64,000 nucleotides of DNA from Hominenteromicrobium mulieris (GTDB lineage: Bacteria; Bacillota; Clostridia; Oscillospirales; Acutalibacteraceae), in NCBI RefSeq assembly GCF_020687165.1, contig NZ_JAJEQC010000008.1. The stretch is one strand, 5' to 3'. Below the pieces are notes generated by a model, which saw nothing but the letters and a program-made list of their open reading frames with translations, was not told the DNA's origin and did not search any database. The position numbers were made by a program, and so were the translations under genes. Below are positions 24,781 through 33,380 of this stretch, piece by piece. How positions within the stretch are numbered: position 1 is the first letter of the stretch; each line of letters begins with the position of its first letter.

Positions 24781-25029
24781 TTACGTTGTGTGCGCTCTGT
24801 ATGCTGTGAGCGCCGTGCGTATTTGTCGATTGGTCGAAAGGCTCTCTTCGCTGAGCACCGTCGCCGTCGGGGCTAAATGCATCAGCTTTTTCTTTTTCGG
24901 TGCTTCCATCCTGCGACGTTTGCCGTCTGCCATGTAGGCATACACGCCGTCCGTTTTCAGCACCACCTGAAAATCGCCTTTATCATGACCTTTAAGCGAC
25001 CGCATAATCTGTCCGCGTACACAGTCCAT
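24781..25029 (-). CDS. KOW-domain RNA-binding protein (L14e-like)
   Basis: 82 residues from MDCVRGQIMRSLKGHDKGDF. The N-terminal KOW motif is RGQIMRSLKGHDKGDF, followed by VYAYMADGKRRRMEAPKKKK, resembling archaeal/eukaryotic L14e. Clostridia often carry such a gene between map and infA; its role is unknown, presumably ribosome-linked. A TTG start at 25041 would overlap map; I chose the ATG at 25029 with GAGGTG upstream. The C-terminal third (after about residue 55) has no clear homology. Confidence 0.8.
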   Translation of the reverse strand: MDCVRGQIMRSLKGHDKGDFQVVLKTDGVYAYMADGKRRRMEAPKKKKLMHLAPTATVLSEESLSTNRQIRTALTAYRAHTT

Positions 25030-25037
25030 CTGACACC

Positions 25038-25790
25038 TCAATCCAGTGATGTGAGAATCACAGGGCCGTCGGGTGTAATGGCTATACTGTGTTCAAAGTG
25101 GGCGGCAAGCTTGCCGTCCTTCGTCACGGTGGTCCAGCCGTCTTTGAGAATTTTAACCTCGCAGCTGCCCTGCGTGACCATGGGCTCGATCGCGATCGTC
25201 ATGCCCGGTAACAGGCGTACACCCCTGCCGGGGGTGCCGTAATTTGGAACACTGGGGTCTTCATGCAGCTTCGCACCTACGCCGTGGCCGACAAATTCCC
25301 GTACCACCGAGTAATTGCGAGCTTCGACATACTGCTGCACTGCGGAGCCGATATCGCCGATGCGGTTGCCCGGCACAGCCTTTTCAATCGCAAGGAACAG
25401 GCTCTCTCGGGTCGCATCCATCAGCTTCTGTGCTTCTTCGGAAACTTTGCCGCACGGGAAGGTCCATGCGTTGTCTCCGTTGAATCCCTCATAGATTGCG
25501 CCAACGTCAATGGAAACGATATCGCCCTCTTTGAGAATTTCGTGTGCTGAAGGTATGCCGTGGATAACCACATTATTTACCGAAATGCAGGCGCTCGCCG
25601 GAAAACCGCCATAACCGAGAAAGCTGGGCACGGCGCCCGCCTTCTCGATTGTTCTTCTGACGATCTTGTCCAGTTCGAGTGTAGAAACACCCGGACGGAC
25701 CGCTTCACCGGCCTTCAGCAATGCTTCCTGCGAAATCTTTCCCGCGTCACGCATATAACGCAGTTCACGGGTCGTTTTCAGGTTAATCAT
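25038..25790 (-). CDS. map: Methionine aminopeptidase, type I
   Basis: Removes the initiator Met from nascent proteins. 250 residues. Motifs: SACISVNNVVIHGIP (His), SIDVGAIYEGFNGDNAWTF (two metal Asp), EFVGHGVGAKLHEDPSVPNY (His), TIAIEPM (Glu) and HFEHSIAI (last Glu), i.e. the full dimetal site. It has no N-terminal zinc-finger extension. Follows adk by 2 bases. Confidence 0.97.
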   Translation of the reverse strand: MINLKTTRELRYMRDAGKISQEALLKAGEAVRPGVSTLELDKIVRRTIEKAGAVPSFLGYGGFPASACISVNNVVIHGIPSAHEILKEGDIVSIDVGAIYEGFNGDNAWTFPCGKVSEEAQKLMDATRESLFLAIEKAVPGNRIGDIGSAVQQYVEARNYSVVREFVGHGVGAKLHEDPSVPNYGTPGRGVRLLPGMTIAIEPMVTQGSCEVKILKDGWTTVTKDGKLAAHFEHSIAITPDGPVILTSLD

Positions 25791-25792
25791 GC

Positions 25793-26425
25793 TTACGCCT
25801 CTAATGCTTTGAGTGTGAGGGCGGTCGTATCGGCGACCTCCTCCTGACCTTCTACGATGTGCAGCTTGCCCTGCTTCTCGTAGTATTCCTTTAAGGGCTC
25901 GGTCTGCTCGTGATAGACGCGCAGGCGGTCCTTAACGGTATCCGGGTGGTCATCCTTGCGCTGAACAAGGGTGCCGCCGCAGTTCGTGCAGACGCCTTCC
26001 ACTGCCGGCTTCTTGTAAAGCAGGTGGTAGGAAGAGCCGCACTTTTCGCAGACACGGCGTCCGGACATTCTCGTGACGATCTTCTCGTCGGGCACTTCGA
26101 TATCGATGACCCGATCGATCACAACGCCGGAAGCGTCCAGAGCCTCGGCCTGCGGAATGGTTCTCGGGAAACCGTCGAGGATAAAACCGTTTTTGCAGTC
26201 TTCCTCTGCCAGACGGTCCTTGATGATACCGATGACGATCTCATCCGGGACAAGCTGGCCGGCATCCATAAAGGCTTTCGCCTTGAGGCCCATTTCCGTG
26301 CCGCTTTTCAGCGCCTCTCTCAGAATATTGCCCGTAGAAATGGCGGGTATTCCGAGATGTTTGCAGATAACTTCTGCCTGGGTGCCTTTACCGGCACCCG
26401 GTGCACCTAAAAGGATCAGCTTCAT
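25793..26425 (-). CDS. adk: Adenylate kinase, zinc-lid form
   Basis: Interconverts AMP and ATP with 2 ADP. 210 residues. P-loop GAPGAGKGTQ; AMP site STGNILREALKSG and DGFPRT. The lid carries four cysteines (CEKCGSSYH...CTNC), so it should bind zinc. The start at 26425 has GGAG about ten bases upstream. secY lies just upstream, a conserved pairing. Confidence 0.97.
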   Translation of the reverse strand: MKLILLGAPGAGKGTQAEVICKHLGIPAISTGNILREALKSGTEMGLKAKAFMDAGQLVPDEIVIGIIKDRLAEEDCKNGFILDGFPRTIPQAEALDASGVVIDRVIDIEVPDEKIVTRMSGRRVCEKCGSSYHLLYKKPAVEGVCTNCGGTLVQRKDDHPDTVKDRLRVYHEQTEPLKEYYEKQGKLHIVEGQEEVADTTALTLKALEA

Positions 26426-26463
26426 TGTTCATGACTCCTTTCGTATCTTATGCGCCCGGGGGC

Positions 26464-27771
26464 TTAATCAAGGAAGCCCTTGTAGTGACGCATCATCATC
26501 TGAGATTCGATCTGCTTTACAGTCTCCAGCGCAACGCCGACCATGATGATGACGGACGTGCCGCCCATGGAAAGGCCATACATGCCGGTGAGGTTGCTGT
26601 AAAGGATCGGCAGGATCGCAACGAACGCGAGGAAAATCGCGCCGATGAGCGTTATCTTGGAAAGGATCTTGCTGATGAACTCCGCCGTCGGACGGCCCGG
26701 ACGGATGCCGGGGATCGTACCGTTATTGGTGCGGAGGTTGTTCGCCATTTCAATCGGGTTGTACTGGATCGTCATGTAGAAGTAAGCAAACACAACGATG
26801 AGCAGCAGGTACAGAACACTGTACAGCCAACCGGTGGAGGAGAAGGCATTGAAGAAGCCCTTCCAGAAGCCGGTCGGTTCGCCGACAAAGAGGCGAATGG
26901 TGCTCGGAATGGAGAGGATCGCAGACGCGAAGATGACCGGCATAACGCCGCTCATGGTCACTTTGATCGGCAGGAACGTGCTCTGACCGCCGTAAACCTT
27001 TCTGCCAACGACCTTCTTAGCATACTGCACCGGAATGCGGCGCTCGGAATCGTTCATGAAAACGATGACCCAAATAACCGCGAGGAAAAGGATGATGAAC
27101 AGCGGTGCAAAGACAAAGTACTTGCCGTAGCTCTCCGGAGACTGCATTGCAGCCGAGAAGTAGCTCCAGATCTGACCCATCGTAACCGGAAGACGTGCGA
27201 CGATACCGGCAAACAAGATGATGGAGATGCCGTTGCCTACGCCCTTTTGGTTGATCTGCTCACCCATCCACATGATCAGCGCCGTGCCGGCGGTGAACGT
27301 GAGAACAATAATGATCGCAGTAAATACTGCGGAGAAACCTTCATTGTACAGGGTAATTTTATTGTTTCTCAGGTAGAAATAATAAGCGGTACCCTGAATG
27401 AGGCCGAGACCCACCGTGGTGTATCTCGTAATGGCAGCAATTTTCTTTCTGCCTTCTTCGCCTTCCTTCGCCATGCGCTCCAAGGCGGGAATTGCCACCG
27501 TGAGGAGCTGAATGATGATGGAAGAGTTGATGTACGGGGTGATGCCCATTGCAAACAGCGTTGCATTTGCGAACGCGCCGCCCGTTAACATATTGATATA
27601 ACCCAGTGCAGTTTCATTGGCGCTTGCCATCAGCGTGTTGAGCGCGGAAACGTTCAGGAACGGTACCGGCACAACAGAGCCGAAACGGAAAGCAATGATG
27701 ATCAAAAGCGTATACAGGAGTTTCTTACGGAGATCCGGGATCCTCCAAGCGTTTTTGAGTGTATTAAACAC
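26464..27771 (-). CDS. secY: Protein translocase subunit SecY
   Basis: Channel of the Sec translocon. 435 residues with ten membrane helices; the first cytoplasmic stretch is FNTLKNAWRIPDLRKKLLYT, the plug region follows the first helix, and the loop before TM7 and TM9 has the conserved LERMAKEGEEGRKK and GTIPGIRPGRPTAEF. The start codon is GTG, directly abutting the rplO stop, so translation is coupled to L15. Confidence 0.97.
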   Translation of the reverse strand: MFNTLKNAWRIPDLRKKLLYTLLIIIAFRFGSVVPVPFLNVSALNTLMASANETALGYINMLTGGAFANATLFAMGITPYINSSIIIQLLTVAIPALERMAKEGEEGRKKIAAITRYTTVGLGLIQGTAYYFYLRNNKITLYNEGFSAVFTAIIIVLTFTAGTALIMWMGEQINQKGVGNGISIILFAGIVARLPVTMGQIWSYFSAAMQSPESYGKYFVFAPLFIILFLAVIWVIVFMNDSERRIPVQYAKKVVGRKVYGGQSTFLPIKVTMSGVMPVIFASAILSIPSTIRLFVGEPTGFWKGFFNAFSSTGWLYSVLYLLLIVVFAYFYMTIQYNPIEMANNLRTNNGTIPGIRPGRPTAEFISKILSKITLIGAIFLAFVAILPILYSNLTGMYGLSMGGTSVIIMVGVALETVKQIESQMMMRHYKGFLD

Positions 27772-28212
27772 TTAGATCACCTCGGCCTTCCCACCTGCAG
27801 CCTCAATTTTCGCCTTGGCTGCTTCGGAGAAAGCGTTAGCCTTAACGGTAACCTTTTTGGTCAGCGCGCCATTGGAAAGAACCTTAACACCGTCGCATGC
27901 AGACTTGATGATACCTGCTTCAACGAGTGCTGCCTGATCGACGACTGCGCCGTCTTCAAAGGCGTTGAGGGCGTTCAGGTTGATCGCAACGATCTCCTTA
28001 GCGAAGATATTGTTGAAACCTCTCTTCGGGATTCTTCTCTGCAGCGGCATCTGACCGCCTTCAAAACCGGGGCGGAAACCGTGGCCCGCTCTTGCCTTCT
28101 GACCTTTGTGGCCCTTACCGGCTGTTTTACCGTTGCCGGAGCCATGACCTCTGCCGATGCGCTTTGCGTCCTGCATTGCGCCCGGGGTAGCTCTGAGTTC
28201 ATTGAGCTTCAT
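27772..28212 (-). CDS. rplO: 50S ribosomal protein L15
   Basis: 146 residues: MKLNELRATPGAMQDAKRIG, then the Gly/Lys-rich RGHGSGNGKTAGKGHKGQ extension that threads into 23S rRNA, and the globular end SEAAKAKIEAAGGKAEVI. Late 50S assembly protein. Between rpmD and secY. Confidence 0.98.
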   Translation of the reverse strand: MKLNELRATPGAMQDAKRIGRGHGSGNGKTAGKGHKGQKARAGHGFRPGFEGGQMPLQRRIPKRGFNNIFAKEIVAINLNALNAFEDGAVVDQAALVEAGIIKSACDGVKVLSNGALTKKVTVKANAFSEAAKAKIEAAGGKAEVI

Positions 28213-28226
28213 TCAAACACACCTCC

Positions 28227-28406
28227 TTAGCCTTTGATAACCTCGACCAAATGAATGATCTTCTTGATTTTGCCCTCTGTTTGTGCATTATCGGGCTGAG
28301 TGGTTGTATCGCCGACCTTATGCAGGCCGAGCGCCTCGGCGGTTGCAATCTGGGGCTTTTTGCAGCCGATGAGGCTCTTTTTCAACGTAATCTTTACGTC
28401 TGCCAT
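28227..28406 (-). CDS. rpmD: 50S ribosomal protein L30
   Basis: 59 residues from MADVKITLKKSLIGCKK, ending IIHLVEVIKG. It has the L30 hallmarks KSLIGC (in place of KSxIG) and LGLHKVGDTTTQPDN. The in-frame start at 28433 is rejected because the AGGAGG site precedes 28406. Between rpsE and rplO. Confidence 0.96.
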   Translation of the reverse strand: MADVKITLKKSLIGCKKPQIATAEALGLHKVGDTTTQPDNAQTEGKIKKIIHLVEVIKG

Positions 28407-28419
28407 ATTGCAAACCTCC

Positions 28420-28920
28420 TTACAGAATTTCACTTACGGACTTGCCGCGAACAGCTGCAACCTCTTCTGCGGTTCTCAGCTCGGAGAGACCTGCGAGGGT
28501 TGCGCGTACAACGTTGCACGGGTTGTTGGAACGCAGTGCCTTTGTACGGATGTCCTTGATGCCAACGCTTTCAACAACGGCACGAACCGGGCCGCCTGCA
28601 ATAACGCCGGTACCGGGTGCTGCCGGCTTTAAGAGAACACGGCCTGCGCCGAATTCGCCGACGATCTCGTGCGGGATGGTGGAGCCGCGCAGAGCAACCT
28701 TCTGCAGGTTCTTCTTAGCGTCTTCAATGCCCTTGCGGATCGCGTCCGGAACTTCGCCGGACTTGCCGATGCCAAAGCCTACGATGCCGTTGCCGTCACC
28801 GACAACAACAAGAGCGGCAAACTTAAAGATACGGCCGCCTTTAACGGTCTTGGAAACGCGGTTGATAGCAACTACGCGCTCCTTCAGATCGAGTGTGGAT
28901 GCGTCAATTTTCATAGCCAA
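28420..28920 (-). CDS. rpsE: 30S ribosomal protein S5
   Basis: 166 residues, with ERVVAINRVSKTVKGGRIFK (dsRNA-binding half) and GVPDAIRKG-like GEVPDAIRKGIEDAKKNL, ending TVEEVAAVRGKS-like EEVAAVRGKSVSEIL. S5 acts in decoding fidelity. The start is probably TTG at 28920: AAGGAGG lies 9 bases upstream of it, whereas the ATG at 28914 would be 15 bases away. That alternative would only remove two residues. Confidence 0.96.
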   Translation of the reverse strand: MAMKIDASTLDLKERVVAINRVSKTVKGGRIFKFAALVVVGDGNGIVGFGIGKSGEVPDAIRKGIEDAKKNLQKVALRGSTIPHEIVGEFGAGRVLLKPAAPGTGVIAGGPVRAVVESVGIKDIRTKALRSNNPCNVVRATLAGLSELRTAEEVAAVRGKSVSEIL

Positions 28921-28937
28921 AACAATATTCCTCCTTC

Positions 28938-29297
28938 TTAGAAGTTGAGGCCGCCCTCGCGGGCGCCGTCGGCCAGCTCTTTGACGCGGCCGTGGAAGAT
29001 ATAGCCGCCGCGGTCGAAGACCACATCGGTGATACCCTTTTCTGCTGCTCTTTCTGCGATCAGCTTGCCTACTGCGTGTGCTGCTTCTTTGTTTCCGCCG
29101 TTGCCGGTAAACGCCTTCTCAACCGAGGATGCTGCGCACAGTGTAACACCGTTCACATCATCGATGATCTGAGCGTAAATATGCATATTGGAGCGGAAAA
29201 CATCGAGGCGCGGTCTTTCCGGTGTGCCGCTGATCTTGCCGCGAACTCTCTTGTGGCGGCGCAGTCTGGCTACGTTCTTATCTGCCTTACTAACCAT
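28938..29297 (-). CDS. rplR: 50S ribosomal protein L18
   Basis: 119 residues: basic N-terminus (KNVARLRRHKRVRGKISGT), RPRLDVFRSNMHIYAQIIDD and the C-terminal VVFDRGGYIFHGRVKELADG, all typical. L18 binds 5S rRNA with L5. Between rplF and rpsE. Confidence 0.98.
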   Translation of the reverse strand: MVSKADKNVARLRRHKRVRGKISGTPERPRLDVFRSNMHIYAQIIDDVNGVTLCAASSVEKAFTGNGGNKEAAHAVGKLIAERAAEKGITDVVFDRGGYIFHGRVKELADGAREGGLNF

Positions 29298-29318
29298 TTT
29301 TATCTCACTCCTAACCTA

Positions 29319-29861
29319 TTATTTACCCTTACCGGTCTTGCCTTCCTTGCGGCGAACAACCTCATCAATGTACTTGATGCCCTTGCCCTTGTACGGCTCC
29401 GGCGGTCTCTTCTCGCGGACTTCCGCTGCGAACTGGCCGACCTTCTGCTTGTCGATGCCATTGATGATGATCTTGTTCGGAGCCGGAACGTCGATCTTGA
29501 TCTCGTCCGTTTCCGGAACGATGACCTGATGCGAGAAACCGAGGTTCATAACCAGGTTTGTGCCCTGCTTCTGAACACGGTAGCCAACACCGTTGACTTC
29601 GAGCTCTTTCTTAAAGCCTTCCGTTACACCCACGATCATGTTGTGGATAAGGGTACGGGTGAGGCCGTGCAGAGAACGGTTCTCCTTGTCGTCGTTCGGA
29701 CGTGTAACAACAATCTCAGCGCCCTCCACAGCGATGTTCATGCTCGGCTGGAACTTCTGAGTCAGCGTGCCCTTCGGGCCCTTGACCGTTACGCAGCTAC
29801 CGTCTACCTTAACCTCGACGCCTGCGGGAATATTTATCGGTTTTCTTCCAATTCTGGACAT
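29319..29861 (-). CDS. rplF: 50S ribosomal protein L6
   Basis: 180 residues in two similar alpha/beta domains: MSRIGRKPINIPAGVEVKV at the start and RPPEPYKGKGIKYIDEVV in the second, the conserved 23S contact. L6 lies at the base of the L7/L12 stalk. Between rpsH and rplR. Confidence 0.98.
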   Translation of the reverse strand: MSRIGRKPINIPAGVEVKVDGSCVTVKGPKGTLTQKFQPSMNIAVEGAEIVVTRPNDDKENRSLHGLTRTLIHNMIVGVTEGFKKELEVNGVGYRVQKQGTNLVMNLGFSHQVIVPETDEIKIDVPAPNKIIINGIDKQKVGQFAAEVREKRPPEPYKGKGIKYIDEVVRRKEGKTGKGK

Positions 29862-29879
29862 GTTATTGCACCTCCCTGA

Positions 29880-30278
29880 TTACCAAATGAACGCGAGAAC
29901 TTCGCCGCCGATGTTCATCTTTCTTGCCTCGCGGTCGGTCATAACGCCCTTAGAGGTGGAGATGACGGCGGTGCCGAGGCCCTTCATGACCTTCGGCAGC
30001 TCTGCTGCGTTGGAATAGATGCGGAGACCCGGCTTGGAGACTCTCTTGAGGCCCTTGATTGCCGGCACGCCGCCTTCAACATACTTCAGTGTTACGGTGA
30101 TGACGCCCTGTTTGCCGTCCTCGGTAACCGTAAAGCTCTTGACATAACCTTCGTCAACAAGAATCTGGCAAATAGCCTTCTTCATGTTAGAAGCAGGGAT
30201 GTCAACAGTGTCATGCTTCGCAGACTGAGCGTTGCGGATACGGGTAAGCAGGTCAGCGATTGTATCTGTAATCTGCAT
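29880..30278 (-). CDS. rpsH: 30S ribosomal protein S8
   Basis: 132 residues: MQITDTIADLLTRIRNAQSA, and C-terminal KGVMTDREARKMNIGGEVLA with the final IW. S8 binds helix 21 of 16S rRNA; in some bacteria it represses the spc operon. Between rpsN and rplF. Confidence 0.98.
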   Translation of the reverse strand: MQITDTIADLLTRIRNAQSAKHDTVDIPASNMKKAICQILVDEGYVKSFTVTEDGKQGVITVTLKYVEGGVPAIKGLKRVSKPGLRIYSNAAELPKVMKGLGTAVISTSKGVMTDREARKMNIGGEVLAFIW

Positions 30279-30303
30279 GATTTATTAACCTCCTATAAAG
30301 CTT

Positions 30304-30489
30304 TTACCAGCTTGCTTTCTTAACACCCGGGATCTGGCCCTTATAAGCCAGCTCACGGAAGCAGATACGGCAGATGCCGAACTTGCGAAGGTAGGCATGC
30401 GGCCTGCCACAGATCTTGCATCTGTTATATTCGCGCGTAGAGAACTTCTGCTCTCTCTGCTGCTTGAGTTTCATTGAAGTCTTGGCCAC
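30304..30489 (-). CDS. rpsZ: 30S ribosomal protein S14, zinc type (S14Z)
   Basis: 61 residues, the short zinc-binding form. The two CxxC pairs CKIC and CRIC, spaced by 12 residues, form the zinc ribbon. C-terminus GQIPGVKKASW is diagnostic. Having the zinc form in the main operon is normal for Firmicutes; no zinc-free copy is in this window. Symbol rpsN is also used. Confidence 0.97.
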   Translation of the reverse strand: MAKTSMKLKQQREQKFSTREYNRCKICGRPHAYLRKFGICRICFRELAYKGQIPGVKKASW

Positions 30490-30501
30490 AGTATTCCCTC
30501 C

Positions 30502-31041
30502 TTACTTTTCAAACGGAGCGCCCATGAGCTTCAGGAGCTCGCGGCCCTCTTCATCGGTATTTGCCGTCGTAACGAAGCACACATCCATGCCGCGGACCTT
30601 GTCGATCTTATCGTACTCGATCTCAGGGAAGATGAGCTGCTCTTTGATACCCAGGCTGTAATTGCCTCTGCCGTCGAAGGAGTTGGGGTTGATGCCGCGG
30701 AAGTCACGCACGCGCGGAAGCGCTACGTTGAACAGGCGGTCCATGAACTCCCACATCTTCTCGCCGCGCAGCGTTACCTTAACGCCGATCGGCATGCCTT
30801 CACGGAGCTTGAAGTTTGCAACGGACTTCTTAGCTCTGCAAACGATGGGCTTCTGGCCGGTGATCGTCGCGAGGTCGCCGGAAATGGAATCGATGACCTT
30901 CGCGTTGTCTTTTGCCTCGCCGGCGCCGACATTGATCACAATTTTATCGAGCTTCGGGATCTGCATAACGCTCTTGTAGCCGAACTTCGTCATGAGAGCG
31001 GGTGCGACCTCTGCTTTGTAAAAATCATTCAGTCTTGCCAT
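30502..31041 (-). CDS. rplE: 50S ribosomal protein L5
   Basis: 179 residues: ARLNDFYKAEVAPALMTKFG, then GQKPIVCRAKKSVANFKLRE and ALPRVRDFRGINPNSFDGRG, the 5S rRNA-binding parts. The end GRELLKLMGAPFEK matches the family. Between rplX and S14. Confidence 0.98.
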   Translation of the reverse strand: MARLNDFYKAEVAPALMTKFGYKSVMQIPKLDKIVINVGAGEAKDNAKVIDSISGDLATITGQKPIVCRAKKSVANFKLREGMPIGVKVTLRGEKMWEFMDRLFNVALPRVRDFRGINPNSFDGRGNYSLGIKEQLIFPEIEYDKIDKVRGMDVCFVTTANTDEEGRELLKLMGAPFEK

Positions 31042-31056
31042 TTTATTCCCTCCAGA

Positions 31057-31374
31057 TTAAAGCGACTCGCCGCATTTTTTGCAAATGCGCTCTTTTGTGC
31101 CATCCTCAAGCACTTTGTGGGTGACACGGGTCGGCTTGCCGCAGCGGGGGCAAACAACCTGGACCTTGCAGGCGTAGATCGCGGACTCTGCCTTGATGAT
31201 GCCGCCGGCCTCGCCCATCTTGCGGGGCTTTACGTGCTTAGAGACAATGTTGGCATTCTCTACGATGACCTTGCCCTCTTTCGGGGAAACAGCCATGATC
31301 TTGCCCTTCTTGCCGCGGTCTTTACCGCTGAGGATAACGACGGTGTCACCGGTTTTAACATGAACTTTACTCAT
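31057..31374 (-). CDS. rplX: 50S ribosomal protein L24
   Basis: 105 residues with an N-terminal KOW motif (VILSGKDRGKKGKIMAV) and a C-terminal zinc-ribbon-like segment with two CxxC pairs (CPRC and CKKC). L24 starts 50S assembly at the tunnel exit. Between rplN and rplE. Confidence 0.97.
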   Translation of the reverse strand: MSKVHVKTGDTVVILSGKDRGKKGKIMAVSPKEGKVIVENANIVSKHVKPRKMGEAGGIIKAESAIYACKVQVVCPRCGKPTRVTHKVLEDGTKERICKKCGESL

Positions 31375-31390
31375 TTCAGGACACCTCCAA

Positions 31391-31759
31391 TTAAAGAACT
31401 TCCGGGGCGAGGGACAGAATCTTCATGTATTCCTTGTCGCGCAGTTCGCGAGCGACCGGCCCGAAGATACGTGTGCCTCTGGGGTTTTTATCATCACGGA
31501 TGATGACGGCTGCGTTTTCGTCGAAACGAATGTAGGTGCCGTCTTCGCGGCGAACGCCGGATGCGGATCTTACGATAACCGCCTTAACTACGTCGCCCTT
31601 CTTAACAACTCCGCCGGGTGCTGCTTTTTTAACAGATGCTACCACGACGTCGCCGATATTTGCATACCTCCGGCCTGTACCACCGAGAACGCGGATGCAC
31701 ATAAGCTCCTTCGCTCCTGTGTTGTCGGCCACCTTGAGGTAAGTCTGCTGCTGAATCAC
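31391..31759 (-). CDS. rplN: 50S ribosomal protein L14
   Basis: 122 residues, the universal length. MIQQQTYLKVADNTGAKELM, then KAVIVRSASGVRREDGTYIR and GPVARELRDKEYMKILSLA. L14 contacts 16S rRNA and is the docking site of the silencing factor RsfS. Between rpsQ and rplX. Confidence 0.98.
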   Translation of the reverse strand: MIQQQTYLKVADNTGAKELMCIRVLGGTGRRYANIGDVVVASVKKAAPGGVVKKGDVVKAVIVRSASGVRREDGTYIRFDENAAVIIRDDKNPRGTRIFGPVARELRDKEYMKILSLAPEVL

Positions 31760-31787
31760 AGTAAATTCCTCCTTCTGCTAAAGCCGA

Positions 31788-32045
31788 TTATTTGGCTTTC
31801 TCGATAATCTCAACCAGGCGCCATCTCTTATCCTTAGAGAGGGGACGAGTTTCCATAATACGCACTCTGTCGCCGATGCCGCAGACGTTCTCTTCGTCAT
31901 GGGCTTTTCTCTTAACGGTACGCTTGATGATCTTGTTGTAAAGCGGATGTCTGTAACTGTCCTCAACAGCAACAACGATTGTCTTATCCATCTTATTGCT
32001 GACGACCTTGCCGACAGTTGTCTTTCTCATGTTTCTTTCGCTCAC
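31788..32045 (-). CDS. rpsQ: 30S ribosomal protein S17
   Basis: 85 residues: NMRKTTVGKVVSNKMDKTIV, an OB fold, and CGIGDRVRIMETRPLSKDKR. The start codon is GTG at 32045 with AGGGAGG seven bases upstream; the inner ATG (residue 6) lacks such a site. Between rpmC and rplN. Confidence 0.97.
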   Translation of the reverse strand: MSERNMRKTTVGKVVSNKMDKTIVVAVEDSYRHPLYNKIIKRTVKRKAHDEENVCGIGDRVRIMETRPLSKDKRWRLVEIIEKAK

Positions 32046-32063
32046 GTCTAATCCTCCCTTCCC

Positions 32064-32267
32064 TTATGCGTTCTCTTTGCTAAGCTCATTCGCACGGATA
32101 ACTGTCTTAACACGAGCGATGTCCTTCTTAACCGCCGAGATGCGCATCGGGTTTTCGAGCTGGTTAATAGCGAGCTGGAATCTGAGGTTAAAGAGCTCAG
32201 CCTTGAGGTCATTCAGTTTTGTGTTCAGCTCTTCTGCTGTGAGCTGTCTGATTTCAGAAGCTTTCAT
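32064..32267 (-). CDS. rpmC: 50S ribosomal protein L29
   Basis: 67 residues, two helices: MKASEIRQLTAEELNTKLND, LKAELFNLRFQLAINQLENP and a lysine-rich end. The start at 32267 follows GAGGAGG; the track to 32303 runs into rplP and is rejected. L29 is at the tunnel exit and contacts SRP and trigger factor. Between rplP and rpsQ. Confidence 0.97.
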   Translation of the reverse strand: MKASEIRQLTAEELNTKLNDLKAELFNLRFQLAINQLENPMRISAVKKDIARVKTVIRANELSKENA

Positions 32268-32272
32268 TACTC

Positions 32273-32686
32273 TTAGCCCTCCTCTTTTGCTACAAACTTG
32301 CACTTAATCGGAAGCTTGTTGCTTGCAAGGCGAAGTGCCTCACGTGCAGTCTCTTCCGAAACACCGCCGAGCTCGAACATAACTCTGCCGGGCTTAACGA
32401 CGGCTACCCAGTACTCCGGGGAACCTTTACCGGAACCCATTCGGGTTTCAGCCGGCTTCTGTGTGATCGGCTTGTCCGGGAAAATTTTGATCCAAACTTT
32501 ACCGAAACGCTTGCAGTAACGCGTCATAGCAACACGGGCTGCTTCGATCTGGTTGGAGGTGATCCATGCGGGCTCAAGAGCCTGAAGGCCGAAGTCGCCG
32601 TATGTCACCTTATTGCCGCGATATGCCTTACCGGTCAGGCGACCTCTGTGCACTCTGCGGTATTTAACTCTCTTAGGCAGTAACAT
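32273..32686 (-). CDS. rplP: 50S ribosomal protein L16
   Basis: 137 residues: MLLPKRVKYRRVHRGRLTGK at the start, GKVWIKIFPDKPITQKPAET and GSGKGSPEYWVAVVKPGR in the middle, all invariant parts. L16 organises the A-site tRNA region. Its ATG overlaps the rpsC stop (TAATG), so the two are translationally coupled. Confidence 0.98.
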   Translation of the reverse strand: MLLPKRVKYRRVHRGRLTGKAYRGNKVTYGDFGLQALEPAWITSNQIEAARVAMTRYCKRFGKVWIKIFPDKPITQKPAETRMGSGKGSPEYWVAVVKPGRVMFELGGVSEETAREALRLASNKLPIKCKFVAKEEG

Positions 32687-33363
32687 TACGCACGTCCTCC
32701 TTCTCTCTTATTGTTTCTGCGGGTGTTGTTGCTCTCGTTGAGCACTTCGCCCTTGTACAGCCAAACCTTAACGCCGATGCGGCCGTAGGTGGTAGCTGCT
32801 TCTGCAAAGCCGTAATCGATGTCCGCACGGATGGTCTGCAGCGGAATGGTACCGTCATGATACTGCTCGCTTCTTGCGATTTCCGCACCGTTCAAACGGC
32901 CGGAGCACATGATTTTGATACCCTTTGCGCCGAGCTTCATGGAGCGGCCGATGCACTGCTTCATCGCACGTCTGAATGCGATTCTCTTTTCGAGCTGCTG
33001 TGCAACGTTCTCTGCTACGAGCTGTGCGTCGAGGTCCGGGCGCTTAACTTCAACAATGTTGATGACGACCGGCTTGCCGAGCTGCTTCTCGCACTGTGCG
33101 CGGAGCTTCTCGATTTCTGCGCCGCCCTTACCGATGACCATACCGGGCTTTGCGCAGTGAATGTGAATGCGAACCTTGGAGGCATCGCGCTCAATTTCAA
33201 TCTTCGGAACACCTGCGAGGTAGAGCTGCTTCTTCAGCGTTTTGCGGAGGTTGTAGTCCTCAACGAGCGTATCGCCGAAATCAGCTTTCTTTGCGAACCA
33301 GCGGGAATCCCAGTCTTTGATGACGCCCACGCGTAAGCCGTGGGGATTAACTTTCTGACCCAT
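32686..33363 (-). CDS. rpsC: 30S ribosomal protein S3
   Basis: 225 residues. MGQKVNPHGLRVGVIKDWDS at the start, KH domain with GMVIGKGGAEIEKL (GXXG loop) near residue 75, and the C-terminal domain QTIRADIDYGFAEAATTYGR. S3 forms part of the mRNA entry helicase. The C-terminal tail is short and basic. Between rplV and rplP. Confidence 0.98.
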   Translation of the reverse strand: MGQKVNPHGLRVGVIKDWDSRWFAKKADFGDTLVEDYNLRKTLKKQLYLAGVPKIEIERDASKVRIHIHCAKPGMVIGKGGAEIEKLRAQCEKQLGKPVVINIVEVKRPDLDAQLVAENVAQQLEKRIAFRRAMKQCIGRSMKLGAKGIKIMCSGRLNGAEIARSEQYHDGTIPLQTIRADIDYGFAEAATTYGRIGVKVWLYKGEVLNESNNTRRNNKREGGRA

Positions 33364-33380
33364 TTATGTGACCTCCTCGC

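Noticed and set aside
26401..27588. A 395-codon plus-strand frame opposite secY
   Set aside because: Antisense shadow of secY; charged low-complexity sequence without homology.
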